Source: Pseudomonadota bacterium (lineage in GTDB: Bacteria > Pseudomonadota > Alphaproteobacteria > Caulobacterales > Caulobacteraceae). Taken from it: 26,792 nt of DNA. A model generated the notes under the pieces. That model made no database searches. It had not been told where the DNA came from and worked only from the letters and a program-made list of their open reading frames with translations. Positions 1 through 7,544 of this stretch are shown here, piece by piece. The translations under genes and the position numbers were made by a program. Positions within the stretch are counted from its first letter, which is position 1; every line of letters begins with the position of its first letter. The stretch spans positions 1 through 26,792 of the forward strand of contig JAEXJH010000597.1 of the NCBI GenBank assembly GCA_023445955.1, given 5' to 3'.

Positions 1-2
1 AG

Positions 3-404
3 AGGCCGGCCGGCACGCTGCGCAGGCTGATAGCTCCGCGCACCGGCCTCTTGCCACCCACCAAAACCAAGGTTCAAATCAACCCAGGACTCTCGTTATG
101 GCTGGATGAGAAATGGGGGTCACGTCACGGTGCTTCCCTACGAGACGGCCTGCGAGATTTGCACGTCTACCGCGATGCCATCCGGGACGAAGAAGGCCTG
201 GCTCTCACGCGCGCTGCGACTGCGCTAGCACCTCGTCCCTTCCCATACAACGAGGACGCCATTTGGGATGGCACTCCAGCACCGGGTGTGGTTCCAGCCA
301 GGCCTGGTCACGATCGTGATGTCTTTAAGCGACTACTTATCAATGCGACAGCGCGGCTCGAAGCCAAATACGCGGACGACGGCCTAGTCGAATTGAACCA
401 TTAA
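3..404 (+). CDS. Unrecognised protein, 5'-truncated by the window edge
   Basis: The frame is open from the left edge of the window to a TAA at 402-404. The first visible possible start is a TTG at 51. No stop lies upstream of it and no ribosome binding site is obvious, so this is probably the C-terminal part of a longer protein. The visible residues include LSLWLDEKWGSRHGASLRDG and a C-terminal stretch DVFKRLLINATARLEAKY that could be helical. I recognise no domain. Its codon use is slightly less GC-biased than that of the genes that follow. It may belong to the neighbouring segment rather than to the defence-like cluster. It could also be a decayed fragment. Confidence 0.4.
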   Translation, partial: RPAGTLRRLIAPRTGLLPPTKTKVQINPGLSLWLDEKWGSRHGASLRDGLRDLHVYRDAIRDEEGLALTRAATALAPRPFPYNEDAIWDGTPAPGVVPARPGHDRDVFKRLLINATARLEAKYADDGLVELNH

Positions 405-461
405 TGTTCGGTTGACTCATAGGCTTGGCTGGGGTCATGCGTCGCTGAAACGTCCATATGC

Positions 462-764
462 CTATTGGCCGCCGCGACGATAGCGACGACCCGCCGGGCC
501 CCGCCGGGGGCGCAGCACCGTGACGATCTCCCCGGTCCGCTCACTCCATACAATGCTGAGCCCGCGCAGACGCTCGCGTTCGGCACCGAGGCGATCGGCC
601 AGGTCCGGATCGTCGAGCCGCTCGCGGGTCATCCGTAGCACCGTGCAGCCGCCGCCCACCGGAGCCTCGAAGTCGGCGTAGCTCATCAGCGCGTCGATCA
701 GATGGTGCGGAACCCCCCGCTGTTGGGTCCGAACGGCGGCGTGTTGGGTCAGCGCAAACGTCAT
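462..764 (-). CDS. Small DUF4258-like protein
   Basis: A 100-aa protein starting at the ATG read from 764, with GGGAG about 8 nt upstream. The much longer open frame that continues upstream of this ATG is shadow, because it runs antisense into the WYL regulator gene. The N-terminus has an H-x3-R-x2-QRGV pattern (HAAVRTQQRGVP) and the C-terminus reads GEIVTVLRPRRG followed by a basic tail (RRYRRGGQ). This layout resembles DUF4258, a family of small proteins distantly related to RelE-type toxins and often found near mobile elements; that relation is from memory. No antitoxin partner is adjacent. It is transcribed divergently from the WYL regulator and shares about 120 bp of control region with it. 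The function is unknown. Confidence 0.6.
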   Translation of the reverse strand: MTFALTQHAAVRTQQRGVPHHLIDALMSYADFEAPVGGGCTVLRMTRERLDDPDLADRLGAERERLRGLSIVWSERTGEIVTVLRPRRGPAGRRYRRGGQ

Positions 765-820
765 GGTCCTGTCTCCCTGTCCTATGAGCGTCACCCTGCA
801 GGCGGCACCCGACAGAATCG

Positions 821-837
821 GTCGAGCGGGACTCGAC
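821..837. promoter_or_regulatory. Perfect inverted repeat in the divergent promoter region, candidate operator
   Basis: GTCGAG, five bases, then CTCGAC: a perfect 6-bp dyad with a 5-bp spacer, about 50 bp before the WYL regulator start and about 57 bp before the divergent small gene. WYL-type defence regulators (BrxR/CapW group) usually bind an inverted repeat upstream of their own gene, so this is a natural candidate site. The assignment is by position only. Confidence 0.4.
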
Positions 838-886
838 GAAGGAACAACCGCAGGTAAGCTCGGCGCGTCCAAGTTGGGGGGACGCC

Positions 887-1900
887 ATGCGCCATGAAAA
901 AGCACAGTCACTTTTGCATCTGGCGCGGGTTCTCGCCGGGTCGGCCGAGGGGCTGACCCTCGACGAGATGGCTGAAGTCGCCGGCACCGGCCGGCGCACG
1001 GTCGAGCGCATGCGCGATGCGCTAGAGCAGCTCTTCCCACAACTTGAATGCATCGAAGAGCCGCCGTCCAAGCGCTACCGCATGACCTCCGGCCTGGACG
1101 GGCTGTTCCAGGCGCCGACCGCAGAAGAGCTGGTCGCACTGGGCACGACAGCCGAGGCGATGCGATCGAGCGGCAACCACGACCGCGCGGCCGCCCTGGC
1201 TTCAATCGAAACGAAGGTCCGAGCCTCAATGCGTTCCTCGGCGCTGCGCAAGCTTGTGCCGGACATGGAAGCCTTGCTCCACGCCGAGACCGACGCCGTC
1301 CAGGCCGGTCCGCGGCCGTTCGAGGACGAAACGGTGCTGGCCACCGTGCGCCATGCAGTCAAGGCGATGTGCGGGCTGAAATTCGCCTATGACGGCGGTT
1401 CAACGCCGGGCAGGCTCCGCGAGGTGGCGCCCTACGGCCTGATGTTCGGCCGCACAAACTATCTCGTGGCCGCCGAGCTGGGGTCGGACGAACCGAAGTC
1501 TTGGCGTCTGGATCGCATCCGCGACTTGACCCTGCTGGATTGCCCTGCCCCCGCTCCTGACAACTTCAGTCTTTCCGCCTTCGCCGGCCGCTCCTTCGGC
1601 GTCTTTCACGGCGATGCCGAAGATGTGGTGCTGCGGATCAAACCGCATGGCGCGGCGGACGCGCTGGGTTGGCGGTTTCATTCCAATCAGCAAGTCACCG
1701 AACAACCCGACGGCTCGGTCCTGGTGAGCTTCACGGCAAGTGGAATGCTTGAGCTCGCATGGCACCTGTTCACCTGGCAGGACAAGGTCGAAATCCTCGC
1801 CCCTTCCAGGCTGCAGGACCTGATGGTCACCGAGCTGCAGAACGCCTTGGCGGCCCACCTTTCTCGCCACCCGACCGAATCTGTCGGGAACTCGCCGTAG
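887..1900 (+). CDS. WYL-domain transcriptional regulator (BrxR/CapW-like)
   Basis: A 337-aa DNA-binding regulator that probably controls the downstream cluster. The ATG at 887 follows GGGGGGA about 4 nt upstream. Residues about 5-55 form a winged HTH (LTLDEMAEVAGTGRRTVERM). Residues about 155-220 match a WYL domain, with the signature region reading YGLMFGRTNYLVAAEL followed by WRLDRIRDL. Residues about 235-325 match the C-terminal WCX extension (VVLRIKPHGA, then HLFTWQDKVEILAP). The length suits the wHTH-WYL-WCX family. WYL domains are thought to sense nucleotides or nucleic acid, and proteins of this layout often repress phage-defence operons until infection. Here it leads a same-strand run of nuclease, helicase and ATPase genes, which fits that job. 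Control of this particular cluster is inferred. Confidence 0.88.
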   Translation: MRHEKAQSLLHLARVLAGSAEGLTLDEMAEVAGTGRRTVERMRDALEQLFPQLECIEEPPSKRYRMTSGLDGLFQAPTAEELVALGTTAEAMRSSGNHDRAAALASIETKVRASMRSSALRKLVPDMEALLHAETDAVQAGPRPFEDETVLATVRHAVKAMCGLKFAYDGGSTPGRLREVAPYGLMFGRTNYLVAAELGSDEPKSWRLDRIRDLTLLDCPAPAPDNFSLSAFAGRSFGVFHGDAEDVVLRIKPHGAADALGWRFHSNQQVTEQPDGSVLVSFTASGMLELAWHLFTWQDKVEILAPSRLQDLMVTELQNALAAHLSRHPTESVGNSP

Positions 1901-2041
1901 CCTTTCGGACAGGCGGCAGAAAATGTTGGCGGGCACCAAAATGAATTCGATCTTCCGACGAGCGGGCGACGTCCACCGCGAAATCTATGGGCGGAGTGCG
2001 GGCACGGACATCGGCGATCGCGCCAACGCGGGAGCAGCCGG

Positions 2042-5000
2042 ATGACCAGACTGCTTTCCGCTTCACGCCTGAACGCGTTTCAGGCCTGCCGGCACCAGAC
2101 CGCGCTTTGGCTCCAAGGGGTCAAGCCGCCCGAACGAGCCGACGATGCGATCACACTGATCCGCGCCAAAGGTTTTGAGCACGAGGCGGCCGTGGTCGAA
2201 AGGCTGCGCGCCCAATTCGGCGAGGTCATAGAGATCCCTCAAGACGGATCGCTCGACGAACGCGTCGCCCTGACCAAAGCGGCGATGCTGGCCGGCGCGC
2301 CGGTCATCTATCAGGCGGCGCTCACCGACGGCCGTTGGATCGGATATCCGGATTTCCTGGTTCGCGTCGTCGACGGTCCGGACGGGCGTCCGGCTTATGA
2401 GCCGGAGGACGCCAAACTCGCCCGGAAGGCCAAGGCCGAGCACCTGCTGCAGCTTGGCGTCTATGCCGAGCTGCTAGAGGACGCCACGGGATACCGCCCG
2501 ATGTTCGGCGCCATCCATGGGGGTGGGAGCCCGGAACCTGAGCGTTTTCGCCTTGAAGACACCCGCCACATTACGCGCCGGATGATGCGGCAGTTCGAGG
2601 TTTTCGTCGGAGAACCCGAGACCACTACGCCCGTGAAGAACGGCGCCTGCGGTCAATGCGATTTTGCCGATCGCTGCACGGCGGAGTGGCGCGCAGCCGA
2701 CAGCCCCGTCTTTGTCGCAGGCATACGGGCCGATCAAATCATCAAGTTGGCGGCTGCCGGCGTTCACACGCTGGGCGATCTGGCCGCCCTGGCCCCCGAA
2801 AGAGCTGTCGCGGGCGTCGGGGCGCCGACGCTGGCCAAACTGGTGGCGCAGGCGCGTCTGCAAAAGGCCGCCACCGCTCGCGGCGCTCATTTCGCGGAGG
2901 TCTTGCCGTCTCAACCGCTCCGGGGGTTTGCGATCATGCCCAAGCCCCAGATCGGCGACCTGTTCTATGATATCGAGGGCGACCCTCTCTATCCGGAAGG
3001 CCTGGAGTATCTTCACGGTCTCTGGGGACCGGTGAACGAGCCTGGCAAGGACGCATTCAAGGCGTTTTGGGCGCACGACCACGCCGCCGAAAAGGCCGCT
3101 TTCGAAGCCCTGATGGATTTCTTCCAAGGCCACCTGGCCCGGTATCCAGACGCCCGCATTTATCACTACGCGCCCTATGAGACGACGGCGTTGAAGCGCC
3201 TGGCGATGAAGTACGCCACGCGAGAGGGCGCCCTGGACCAGCTGCTCCGTGAAAAGCGCTTCGTCGACCTCTATGCGGTCGTCCGGCACGCAATCCAGGC
3301 CTCGACGGAAAGCTACTCGCTGAAAGACCTAGAGAAGATCTATTGGGGCGGCCGCGCCGGCGAAGTCACCAACGCCGGCGACAGTATCGTCGAGTACGAA
3401 CGCTACCGGGAGCTTGGCGACCAAGCCATTCTCGACGCGATCGAGCGGTACAACGAAGACGACGTTGTCTCGACCGCCCGCCTGCGCAATTGGTTGGAAG
3501 GGCTGCGACCCGACAGCGTTTCGTATGAACTTGAGGTCGAGCAGGAGGACGAAAAGCCTGTCTCAGCGAAGGCTGAAGAGCGCGCGCAGTTCGAGCGGGA
3601 TCGACTGGCGGCCGCGCGCGCGCTGCGCGCGCAAGACGCGCTCGAGCCAGACTTGCGCGAGCTTGTGGCCGAACTCCTGTGGTTTCACCAGCGATCTCAG
3701 AAGCCCCAGTGGTGGGCTCTCTTCGACCGCCAGACGTGGACCGACGAAGAGCTGATCGAGGATGCGGAAAGTCTCGGCGGCCTCGTCCTGGCGGGCGTTG
3801 GGATGGAGAAGCGATCCCATCTGGCCACCTACGCCTTCCCACCTCAAGACACGAAGCTGAAGGAGGGCGATCGACCGCGTATCGCCCTCACTCTCGAGCC
3901 GGCCGGCTCCATCGTGGAGCTCGATGTTGATGTCGGCCGGATCGTCCTCAAGCGCGCCGCCAACAAAGGCGACCACCCGCCAGAGGCGTCGCTGTCGCCT
4001 GGCCAGCTGATTGACCAGGGCGTCATGGAGCGAGGGTTGCTGGAGATGGCGAAACGCCTCGCCGCCGGCGACTTCGAAACCGACAAGGCCGTACTGGACA
4101 TGCTGCGGCGCAAGGCGCCCGATCTGCGTGGGCGTTCACAGGGTGAGGCTGTTGTGGCGCAGGGCGGCGACCTGGTGGCCGAAACCCAGCGCGCCATCGC
4201 TGACCTCGACCGCAGCTGCCTGATCGTTCAAGGCCCGCCCGGGACCGGCAAGACCTACACCACGGCCCGCGCGATCGCAGCCCTCCTTCGGGAGGGCAAA
4301 CGGGTAGCGGTGTCATCAAACTCGCACAAGGCGATCAACAATCTCCTCATCGGCCTCTCCAAATACTGCCAGAGCGAAGGTCAGCCGCTTCGGGGCGTGA
4401 AGAAGGGCACAGCCGGCCAGCCGGAGACTGCCTGCGAGGCCTACGGCATCATAACCGTGGCGGCGTCTGAGGATGTGAAGCTGGACTTTGCTTTGGTAGG
4501 CGCGACGGCCTTCGAGCTCGCCAAGCATCCCGCAAACAGCTTCGACTACCTGTTCGTCGACGAAGCCGGGCAGGTCTCGCTCGGCAACCTCCTGGCTATG
4601 GCCGGCGCGGCGAAAAACCTGATCCTGGTGGGGGATCAGATGCAGTTGCCTCAGCCAGTCCAGGGCGTTCATCCCGGCGAGACCGGCTTGTCGGCCATGG
4701 ACTTCACCATGCAGGACCACCCCACGGTTCCGCCGGAGCGTGGCGTCCTGCTCAACGTCTCCTGGCGCATGCATCCGGACGTCTGCGGGTTCATTTCCGC
4801 CGCTGTCTATGAAGGCCGGCTGACCTCGGCGCCGAACACGGCGCGGCAGAGGCTTGTGCTCGAAGGAGACCTCCATCCTGCGCTTCAGCCGACGGGTGTT
4901 GTCACGATCGATCTCGATCACAAGGGCTGCACCCAAAGCTCGGACGCTGAGGCGGCGCTAATCGCGCAGCTGATCGGTCAGCTGCTGCGCCAAACCTGGA

Positions 5001-5368
5001 TCGACGCCACCGGCGAAGCGCGGCCCATGACCCTGGATGACATCCTGGTGGTCACCCCCTTCAATATGCAGGTCGGTCTTCTCAAAAAGAGCCTGCCGGC
5101 AAATGCTCGGATCGGCACGGTGGACAAATTTCAGGGTCAGGAGGCGCCAGTCGTACTGATTTCTATGGCCACGTCGTTCGGTGGCGATGCGCCGAGAGGC
5201 ACGGAGTTCCTGTTCAACCGCAATCGGCTGAACGTCGCCATCAGCCGGGCGCAAGGTCTCGCGGTGCTGGTGAAAGGCGCCCGGCTTCTGGAGCTGCCAA
5301 CGCCTGGCCTGTTGGATCTGCCTCGGCTGGATCTTGTCGCCCGCGCTGAAGCGGCGACCGCCGCATAA
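2042..5368 (+). CDS. Three-domain nuclease-helicase: Cas4/RecB-like Fe-S nuclease, RNase H-like exonuclease, SF1 helicase (TM0106 family)
   Basis: An 1108-aa DNA-processing enzyme starting at ATG 2042 with GGGAG upstream. Residues 1-220 are a RecB-family PD-(D/E)XK nuclease: D104 in YPDFL, D123-A-K125, and Q137/Y141 of the QxxxY motif. C16 together with C203, C206 and C212 gives the one-plus-three cysteine pattern of the Fe-S nucleases Cas4, AddB and Dna2. Residues about 300-490 are an RNase H-like (YprB/RNase_H_2) domain, with D310 and E312 in YDIEGDP, HYAPYETTALKRL, and YNEDDVVSTARL. The C-terminal half is a DNA2/UPF1-like SF1 helicase: Walker A GPPGTGKT at 731-738, D840-E841 in VDEAG, then GDQMQLPQP, SWRMHP, GTVDKFQGQE and NVAISRAQ. 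All motifs look intact. Its TAA overlaps the next start (TAATG), so the two are translationally coupled. The likely role is unwinding and degrading DNA ends. Confidence 0.9.
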   Translation: MTRLLSASRLNAFQACRHQTALWLQGVKPPERADDAITLIRAKGFEHEAAVVERLRAQFGEVIEIPQDGSLDERVALTKAAMLAGAPVIYQAALTDGRWIGYPDFLVRVVDGPDGRPAYEPEDAKLARKAKAEHLLQLGVYAELLEDATGYRPMFGAIHGGGSPEPERFRLEDTRHITRRMMRQFEVFVGEPETTTPVKNGACGQCDFADRCTAEWRAADSPVFVAGIRADQIIKLAAAGVHTLGDLAALAPERAVAGVGAPTLAKLVAQARLQKAATARGAHFAEVLPSQPLRGFAIMPKPQIGDLFYDIEGDPLYPEGLEYLHGLWGPVNEPGKDAFKAFWAHDHAAEKAAFEALMDFFQGHLARYPDARIYHYAPYETTALKRLAMKYATREGALDQLLREKRFVDLYAVVRHAIQASTESYSLKDLEKIYWGGRAGEVTNAGDSIVEYERYRELGDQAILDAIERYNEDDVVSTARLRNWLEGLRPDSVSYELEVEQEDEKPVSAKAEERAQFERDRLAAARALRAQDALEPDLRELVAELLWFHQRSQKPQWWALFDRQTWTDEELIEDAESLGGLVLAGVGMEKRSHLATYAFPPQDTKLKEGDRPRIALTLEPAGSIVELDVDVGRIVLKRAANKGDHPPEASLSPGQLIDQGVMERGLLEMAKRLAAGDFETDKAVLDMLRRKAPDLRGRSQGEAVVAQGGDLVAETQRAIADLDRSCLIVQGPPGTGKTYTTARAIAALLREGKRVAVSSNSHKAINNLLIGLSKYCQSEGQPLRGVKKGTAGQPETACEAYGIITVAASEDVKLDFALVGATAFELAKHPANSFDYLFVDEAGQVSLGNLLAMAGAAKNLILVGDQMQLPQPVQGVHPGETGLSAMDFTMQDHPTVPPERGVLLNVSWRMHPDVCGFISAAVYEGRLTSAPNTARQRLVLEGDLHPALQPTGVVTIDLDHKGCTQSSDAEAALIAQLIGQLLRQTWIDATGEARPMTLDDILVVTPFNMQVGLLKKSLPANARIGTVDKFQGQEAPVVLISMATSFGGDAPRGTEFLFNRNRLNVAISRAQGLAVLVKGARLLELPTPGLLDLPRLDLVARAEAATAA

Positions 5369-6069
5369 TGCGATTGCGCGTCATCGATCTTGAAACGACC
5401 GGCGTCGAGCCGCCCGCGGAAATCATCGAGTTTGGCCGTGTCGATGTTGTCGTGGACGCGGCCGGCGCCCGGGTCGAGCCGCCGCAGGCCTGGCTCTACC
5501 GGCCCCTGCGCGGCATACCGCCGGAGACCATGGCGGTCCATCACATCTCAGAGGCCGACTTTCGGCCGGAAACGCCAGTCTGCACGCCCGACTATCTACA
5601 CGCCGCCGTCTGGAGCGGTCCGGCGCCGACGGCCTTGGTCGCGCACAGTTGCGCCTTCGAGCGCCAGTTCATCTCCGAGGCGATCACCGGACCGATCCCC
5701 TGGATCTGCACCTACAAGGTCGCCATGCATGTCTGGCCGGACGCGCCTCGCCACTCCAACCAAGTGCTGCGTTATTGGCGAAACCTGTCACTCGACCCCG
5801 CTCTGGCCATGCCGCCGCATCGCGCTGGTCCAGACGCCTGGGTGACGGCGCATCTTGTCGCCGACCTCGCGCAGTTCGCCTCTCTTGAGCAAATGGTCGC
5901 CTGGACCCAGGAACCGCGGCCGATGCCGAAGCTGACCTTCGGCAAGCATCGCGGTCAGACGTGGGCTGAGGTCCCCATTGACTACCTGCAGTGGATGCAG
6001 CGCCAGACCGATATGGACGCCGACACCGTATGGCACGCGGAGCAGGAACTCCTGCGGCGCAGGCGCTAG
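5368..6069 (+). CDS. ExoX-like DEDDh 3'-5' exonuclease with DUF3820 C-terminal domain
   Basis: A 233-aa protein whose ATG shares its A with the stop of the upstream nuclease-helicase gene. Residues 1-165 form a DnaQ-type exonuclease: Exo I is IDLETTG with D7 and E9, Exo II is AHSCAFERQF, and Exo III is HRAGPDAWVTAHLV, the H-x4-D form of the DEDDh class. In Exo II, Glu stands where many family members have Asp in F-D-x-x-F; FERxF variants are common in this subgroup, so activity is plausible. Residues about 185-230 match DUF3820 (LTFGKHRGQTWAEVPIDYLQ), a tail also seen in exonuclease X. It should degrade single-stranded DNA 3'-5'. The tight coupling suggests it works with the helicase-nuclease. 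Confidence 0.88.
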   Translation: MRLRVIDLETTGVEPPAEIIEFGRVDVVVDAAGARVEPPQAWLYRPLRGIPPETMAVHHISEADFRPETPVCTPDYLHAAVWSGPAPTALVAHSCAFERQFISEAITGPIPWICTYKVAMHVWPDAPRHSNQVLRYWRNLSLDPALAMPPHRAGPDAWVTAHLVADLAQFASLEQMVAWTQEPRPMPKLTFGKHRGQTWAEVPIDYLQWMQRQTDMDADTVWHAEQELLRRRR

Positions 6070-6112
6070 AGAGCCATCGCGCAGTCCAATTGATCTCATT
6101 TGAGGACCGAAC

Positions 6113-7288
6113 TTGCCGCTATCCGCCATCCGTGACCGATCTGCCGTCCTACAGGCCATCGATGAATTCGATAGGCTCGGGCGCGAAGGATTTCTCGAGA
6201 AGTATGGCTTTGGGCCAGCGCGCGCCTACGAGCTCGTCTTCAACGGGCGGCGTTATGATTCCAAGGCCATTCTCGGCGCGGCCCATGGTTTTGCGCGACC
6301 TGACCTTGGGCCGTTGACCGCCGCCGAGTTTACGGGCGGCCGCGCAACAGTGATGAAAACCCTCGAGGACCTTGGGTTCGAAGTTCAGGTCGACAACCCA
6401 CCGGTAGACCAGCGGTCGGCGTTTCTTCTCACTTGGAAAGCCTCCGGTTGGCCGCATGAGAACATCCTGCGGATGATCGACATCCTGGACAGGCAGGGCT
6501 TCGTCGACGAGCCATGGCGCCTACGCGCCTCGCGGAAGGCCAAGGTTGGTGATCCGGTGTGGTTGCTGAAGCAGGGCCCCGGTCCAAAGGTCATCTTTGG
6601 CGAAGGCGTCATCGTGGCCCCTCCGACGCTCCAGGATTCCGGCAACGGAAAACTACAGCCGATGGCGACGATCCGCTTTTCGCGGCTCGTCGACCCCCTC
6701 GTGGCCTTCATCGTCGATGAGCCAACGACACGGACCATCCTTTCAGAAAGTCAGCTCGCGGCGCAGGCCAGCGGTGACCCGATTAGCGCCGAGCAAGCGG
6801 CGGCCTTCACGCAGGCGTCCGAGTCGCGGCCGGGAGCCTTGATCCCAGCCGAGGCGTCAGACGATGAACCTTTTGATCCCAAGGGGATCGAAGATGCCCG
6901 AGACCGCATTTCTCGGGAGATCACCCGTCGAAGAGGCCAGCGCGCATTTCGCGACGGGCTTCTGCGAGCCTATCAAGGTCGATGCGCGATCACGGGCTGT
7001 GACGTGAAGGACGTCCTCGAAGCCGCGCACATCGTACCCTATCTCGGGCCCCTGACGAACAGGACAGACAACGGCTTGCTGTTGCGCGCCGACATCCACA
7101 CGCTGTTCGACTGCGGCCTCATCACCATCGACGCCGATACCCGATCGGTCGTCGTGGCGGACCGCTTGCTTACGACCGACTATGCGGACCTGAACGGCAA
7201 AGGCCTTCGCCCGCCAACGACAGCGGCCGACGCCCCCAGCGCCCAAGCCCTTGCTCGTCGAGCTGAGATGCTGGGAGGCGGGTCCTAA
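6113..7288 (+). CDS. EVE-HNH endonuclease with ScoMcrA-like head domain (type IV-like restriction enzyme)
   Basis: A 391-aa protein starting at TTG 6113. An in-frame stop at 6101 excludes earlier starts, and GAGG sits about 8 nt upstream of the TTG. Residues about 5-95 resemble the N-terminal head domain of ScoMcrA (DEFDRLGREGFLEKYGFG, then YDSKAILGAAHGF). Residues about 105-200 look like an EVE/PUA-type base-reading domain (FLLTWKASGWPHENI, then KVGDPVWLLKQGPGPKVIFG). The C-terminus, about 280-345, is an HNH nuclease: C-x-I-T-G-C, LEAAHIVPY with H306, N320 in NGLLL, and H329 in DIHTLFD. EVE-HNH enzymes such as VcaM4I cut DNA carrying modified cytosine, and ScoMcrA cuts phosphorothioate or methylated DNA. 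Modification-dependent restriction is therefore the best guess, but the base recognised cannot be read from the sequence. Confidence 0.85.
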   Translation: MPLSAIRDRSAVLQAIDEFDRLGREGFLEKYGFGPARAYELVFNGRRYDSKAILGAAHGFARPDLGPLTAAEFTGGRATVMKTLEDLGFEVQVDNPPVDQRSAFLLTWKASGWPHENILRMIDILDRQGFVDEPWRLRASRKAKVGDPVWLLKQGPGPKVIFGEGVIVAPPTLQDSGNGKLQPMATIRFSRLVDPLVAFIVDEPTTRTILSESQLAAQASGDPISAEQAAAFTQASESRPGALIPAEASDDEPFDPKGIEDARDRISREITRRRGQRAFRDGLLRAYQGRCAITGCDVKDVLEAAHIVPYLGPLTNRTDNGLLLRADIHTLFDCGLITIDADTRSVVVADRLLTTDYADLNGKGLRPPTTAADAPSAQALARRAEMLGGGS

Positions 7289-7544
7289 GGGAACAAAAAT
7301 GAAGGCCGCAAGGAGCCTGGCTGCAGGCCGGGCGGGACGCGCCGTCGAGCGGCCGGCGGCGCCTGAGGGCGCCCGTCAGGGGCGGACCCGTAGGAGCCGC
7401 TGGCCAAGCGGCGGGACCGAGCGGCTCGGGCGCGGTATGCGCGGCAAACCATCGCTGGTCCCGAGGCATGCCCAAGCGCCGGCTCAGTCAGGTCGCTAGC
7501 GCGCGCCGACCCTATGCTCACGAATAGTCGCGGGATATCAGTAG
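7289..7544. other. 256-bp GC-rich gap with a small hairpin, no convincing gene
   Basis: This gap separates the HNH gene from the giant ATPase gene. A stem CCTGA (7362-7366) / TCAGG (7376-7380) encloses a GGGCGCCC self-complementary loop, but no T-run follows. A five-base inverted repeat GGTCG/CGACC lies at 7491-7511. The open frames crossing the gap are Arg/Gly/Pro-rich low-complexity translations with no ribosome binding site. The gap is large enough to hold a separate promoter for the following gene, but I see no clear -35/-10 pair. Confidence 0.35.

Noticed and set aside
1..51. 9-bp inverted repeat AGAGGCCGG / CCGGCCTCT
   Set aside because: It lies inside an open reading frame entering from the left edge and has a 33-nt spacer. 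It cannot be judged as a terminator or att site without upstream sequence.
405..470. ATAGGC / GCCTAT inverted repeat between the first two genes
   Set aside because: Only six bases with about a 40-nt spacer and no T-run; likely by chance.
765..1229. Upstream extension of the small minus-strand gene to a 255-codon frame
   Set aside because: The extension is antisense to the WYL regulator and its divergent promoter. The ATG read from 764 has a good ribosome binding site.
7251..7499. 82-codon open frame bridging the HNH gene end and the following gap
   Set aside because: The composition is Arg/Gly/Ala low complexity, there is no ribosome binding site, and it overlaps the HNH gene end.
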